Assembly (NCBI RefSeq): GCF_002900365.1
Contig: NZ_CP025979.1
Coordinates: 1,178,001 to 1,242,000, forward strand
Reading direction: 5' to 3'
From: Escherichia marmotae
GTDB lineage: Bacteria; Pseudomonadota; Gammaproteobacteria; Enterobacterales; Enterobacteriaceae
Length of the DNA stretch: 64,000 nt
Numbering within the stretch: the stretch's first letter is position 1; each line of letters begins with the position of its first letter. The translations under genes and the position numbers were made by a program. This document shows positions 62,377 to 64,000 of the stretch, in pieces. The notes under the pieces are model-generated. The model worked only from the letters and a program-made list of their open reading frames with translations, did not search any database and was not told where the DNA came from.

Positions 62377-62832
62377 ATGAGTCAGGACAATCAAATTTTA
62401 TCCCGCGTTTTCCCTGGAGTCGGTCTGATACTCCTCCTTATTTCTATTGTTATCTTTTATAACCAGTTCACCTACAGCAAAAATACTGTACATACCGAAG
62501 GGATCATTGTTGATACCGTCTGGCACAATTCACGCCAGATCGGTAATGATGGTTCATGGCATCCTGTTGTCGCATTTCGTCCTACGCCAGACTACACGCT
62601 CATTTTCAATTCGAGTATCGGTAGTACTTTTTATGAAGACAGCGAAGGCGATAAAGTTAATGTTTATTATCCTCCAGGACATCCTGAAAAGGCTGAAATA
62701 AATAACCCGTGGGTTAATTTTTTCAAATGGGGATTTATCGGCATGATGGGCGTTATTTTTATCGCCGTCGGTTTATTAATCAGTATGCCCTCCTCTAAAA
62801 AGACGCGCAGGAAAAGGAAATCCCGCCAATGA
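62377..62832 (+). CDS. ymfA: YmfA, DUF3592 inner-membrane protein
   Basis: The 151-residue protein has two transmembrane helices (about 13-30 and 112-135) around a periplasmic DUF3592 beta domain, with a basic C-terminal tail (KKTRRKRKSRQ). The start is set at 62377 (MSQDNQIL), since AAGGATG gives better spacing there than for the ATG at 62368. Its stop overlaps the ycfZ start (ATGA). Function unknown. Confidence 0.85.
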   Translation: MSQDNQILSRVFPGVGLILLLISIVIFYNQFTYSKNTVHTEGIIVDTVWHNSRQIGNDGSWHPVVAFRPTPDYTLIFNSSIGSTFYEDSEGDKVNVYYPPGHPEKAEINNPWVNFFKWGFIGMMGVIFIAVGLLISMPSSKKTRRKRKSRQ

Positions 62833-63601
62833 AAAAGTTATTTATATTGCTTTTCTGCCACTGGCGGGAATAAGCCAGCCTGTAATACCCGTAATGAAAA
62901 CATTCTTTACGGATACCACTGGCACCGTTCCCGATGGCGAGGATATCGCGCGTAAAGCGGAGATCTTTCGTCAACAAACCGGGATTGCGCCATTTATCGT
63001 GGTTGTTCCTGACATCAATGAAACCAGTCTCAGGAAAAATGGCAAAGCGATGCTGGCGCATGCGTCATCTTCATTGACTGATGTAAAAGGGAGTGTTCTG
63101 TTAATCTTTACTACCCGGGAGCCACGGTTAATTGTGATAACCAACGGCCAGGTTGAAAGCAGTATGGACGATAAACATCTGGGACGGCTGATAGAAAATT
63201 ACACACTGGCTTATTTAAATGCTGATCTCTGGTATCAGGGTATGAATAATGCACTGGATATTTTACAAGCTCAGATATTAAAACAACCAACGCCGCCACT
63301 GACATATTATCCGCATCCCGAACAAAAGCATGAGAGTGATCCGCCAGGCAGCACCTCGACATTAGGTTTTATCTCCTGGGCTGCAGCATTTGTCTTATTT
63401 TCCAGGATCTTTTACTACACGACACGTTTTATTTATGCGCTAAAATTTGCAGTAGCTATGACTGTTGCCAATATGGGCTATCAGGCTTTATGCCTGTGTA
63501 TCGATAATAGCTTTACGATTGCCAGAATATCGCCGCTCTGGGCGGTGCTGATTGGTGTCTGTACGTTTTTTGCCGCGCTGTTATGGCCGAGTAAAAGTTA
63601 A
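62829..63601 (+). pseudogene. ycfZ: YcfZ, frameshifted in the signal peptide
   Basis: The start at 62829 gives MKKLFILLFCHWRE and then a stop. Deleting no base but assuming one lost T restores LPLAGISQPVIPVMKTFF, leading to a 235-residue open frame from an internal ATG at 62894. The rest has a TPM/YgcG-like periplasmic domain (EIFRQQTGIAPFIVVVP, GSVLLIFTTREPRLIVIT), then two to three C-terminal membrane helices. Length 773 bases is one short of a multiple of three. Without the signal peptide the domain would probably not reach the periplasm. Confidence 0.8.
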
Positions 63602-63630
63602 AAGAGGTCGGTAAAATGCGCGTGTATTAT

Positions 63631-63727
63631 GCCGGATGCGGCGTGAACGCCTTATCCGGCCTACAAAACCCACAAATTCAATTAATTGTGCCCTTTTATA
63701 GGCCTGATAAGCGTAGCGCATCAGGCA
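63631..63727. repeat. REP pair (BIME) between ycfZ and cobB
   Basis: Two REP units in opposite orientation are seen: GCCGGATGCGGCGTGAACGC...CTTATCCGGC and GGCCTGATAAGCG...CGCATCAGGC. Confidence 0.85.
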
Positions 63728-63739
63728 ATGACTTCTGCT

Positions 63740-64000
63740 TTATAAGCCCTTCAGCAACTTCTCAACAAACTCTGGCACGACCTGACTTGCCGGGCCGTAA
63801 TATTTCTCGGCAAACTCATTGCCAACCTGGCTCGGTTCAAGGTTCAGTTCAACCGTATGCGCGCCATGCAGCTTCGCTTCGTGGACAAATCCTGCTGCCG
63901 GATAAACATGCCCGGACGTGCCAATAGCAATGAAAATATCCGCCATCGATAACGCCATATAGATTTCATCCATACCGAACGGCATTTCACCAAACCACAC
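63740..64000 (-). CDS. cobB: CobB, NAD-dependent protein deacylase (C-terminal part)
   Basis: The last 86 residues of the sirtuin CobB are present and the gene runs off the window edge. It contains WFGEMPFGMDEIYMALSMAD, FIAIGTSGHVYPAAGF and NLEPSQVGNEF, as in E. coli CobB, which removes acetyl and succinyl groups from lysines. It stops at LLKGL, about six residues earlier than the K-12 protein I remember (which ends KAGSIA). Confidence 0.93.
   Translation of the reverse strand: MWFGEMPFGMDEIYMALSMADIFIAIGTSGHVYPAAGFVHEAKLHGAHTVELNLEPSQVGNEFAEKYYGPASQVVPEFVEKLLKGL

Noticed and set aside
1..64000. CRISPR array or known defence system
   Set aside because: No regularly spaced repeats and no Cas, toxin-antitoxin or restriction genes were seen. 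Repeats found are REP units, IS ends and target duplications.

Overview
The window is chromosomal DNA from an enteric bacterium of the genus Escherichia (Escherichia/Shigella group). Nearly every core gene is recognisable as an E. coli K-12 orthologue in its usual operon. From memory, several proteins (MinC, ZnuA, YebG C-terminus) differ from K-12 by a few percent, so this is probably a diverged lineage rather than a K-12-like strain. I could not compute identities.

Layout. 1-1205: a partial IS3-type element and a truncated lambda-type integrase, next to the SdsR/RyeA small-RNA pair. 1598-23880: the core block yebY-yebZ-yobA, holE, yobB, exoX, ptrB, yebE, yebF, yebG, purT, eda-edd-zwf-hexR-pykA (Entner-Doudoroff/hexose catabolism), an intact IS4, lpxM, mepM, znuA / znuCB. 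23881-24717: a rearrangement junction where ruvB would follow in K-12. 24718-31564: ycgN-ycgM-ycgL, minCDE, ymgG-ymgD, ymgF, pdeG, running in inverted order and coming from the other side of the replication terminus. 32375-36382: accessory genes (YkgJ-like, yeeN, and an EthD / LysR / old-yellow-enzyme group with a shared putative operator). 36500-46870: a heavily decayed lambdoid prophage. It keeps a lambda-like cos site, terminase small-subunit fragments, ynfU-like and cspB genes, a Q antiterminator fragment, ybcM and ybcL, a secreted esterase, emrE split by an IS66-family element, a second IS3-type element, and remnants of red beta, exo and a DUF1317 gene. 47053-64000: an ASCH-domain gene, then the core block icd, rluE, nudJ, mnmA, hflD, purB, phoPQ, roxA, pepT, potABCD, ymfA, ycfZ (frameshifted), and the 3' end of cobB.

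The genes work together in several known systems. eda, edd and zwf with HexR and a GntR-type operator form the sugar-acid catabolic node. ZnuABC with a Zur box imports zinc. MinCDE places the division site. PhoPQ senses Mg2+ and peptides, and has its own PhoP box. PotABCD imports polyamines. The accessory LysR/OYE/EthD group looks like a small self-contained redox or aromatic-detoxification regulon.

I found no convincing undescribed defence or mobile system. The most informative signals are the terminus-symmetric inversion junction, the IS4 insertion into the pykA terminator loop, the paired LysR-type operators, the fossil cos site, and the IS66 disruption of emrE with perfect 8-bp target duplications.
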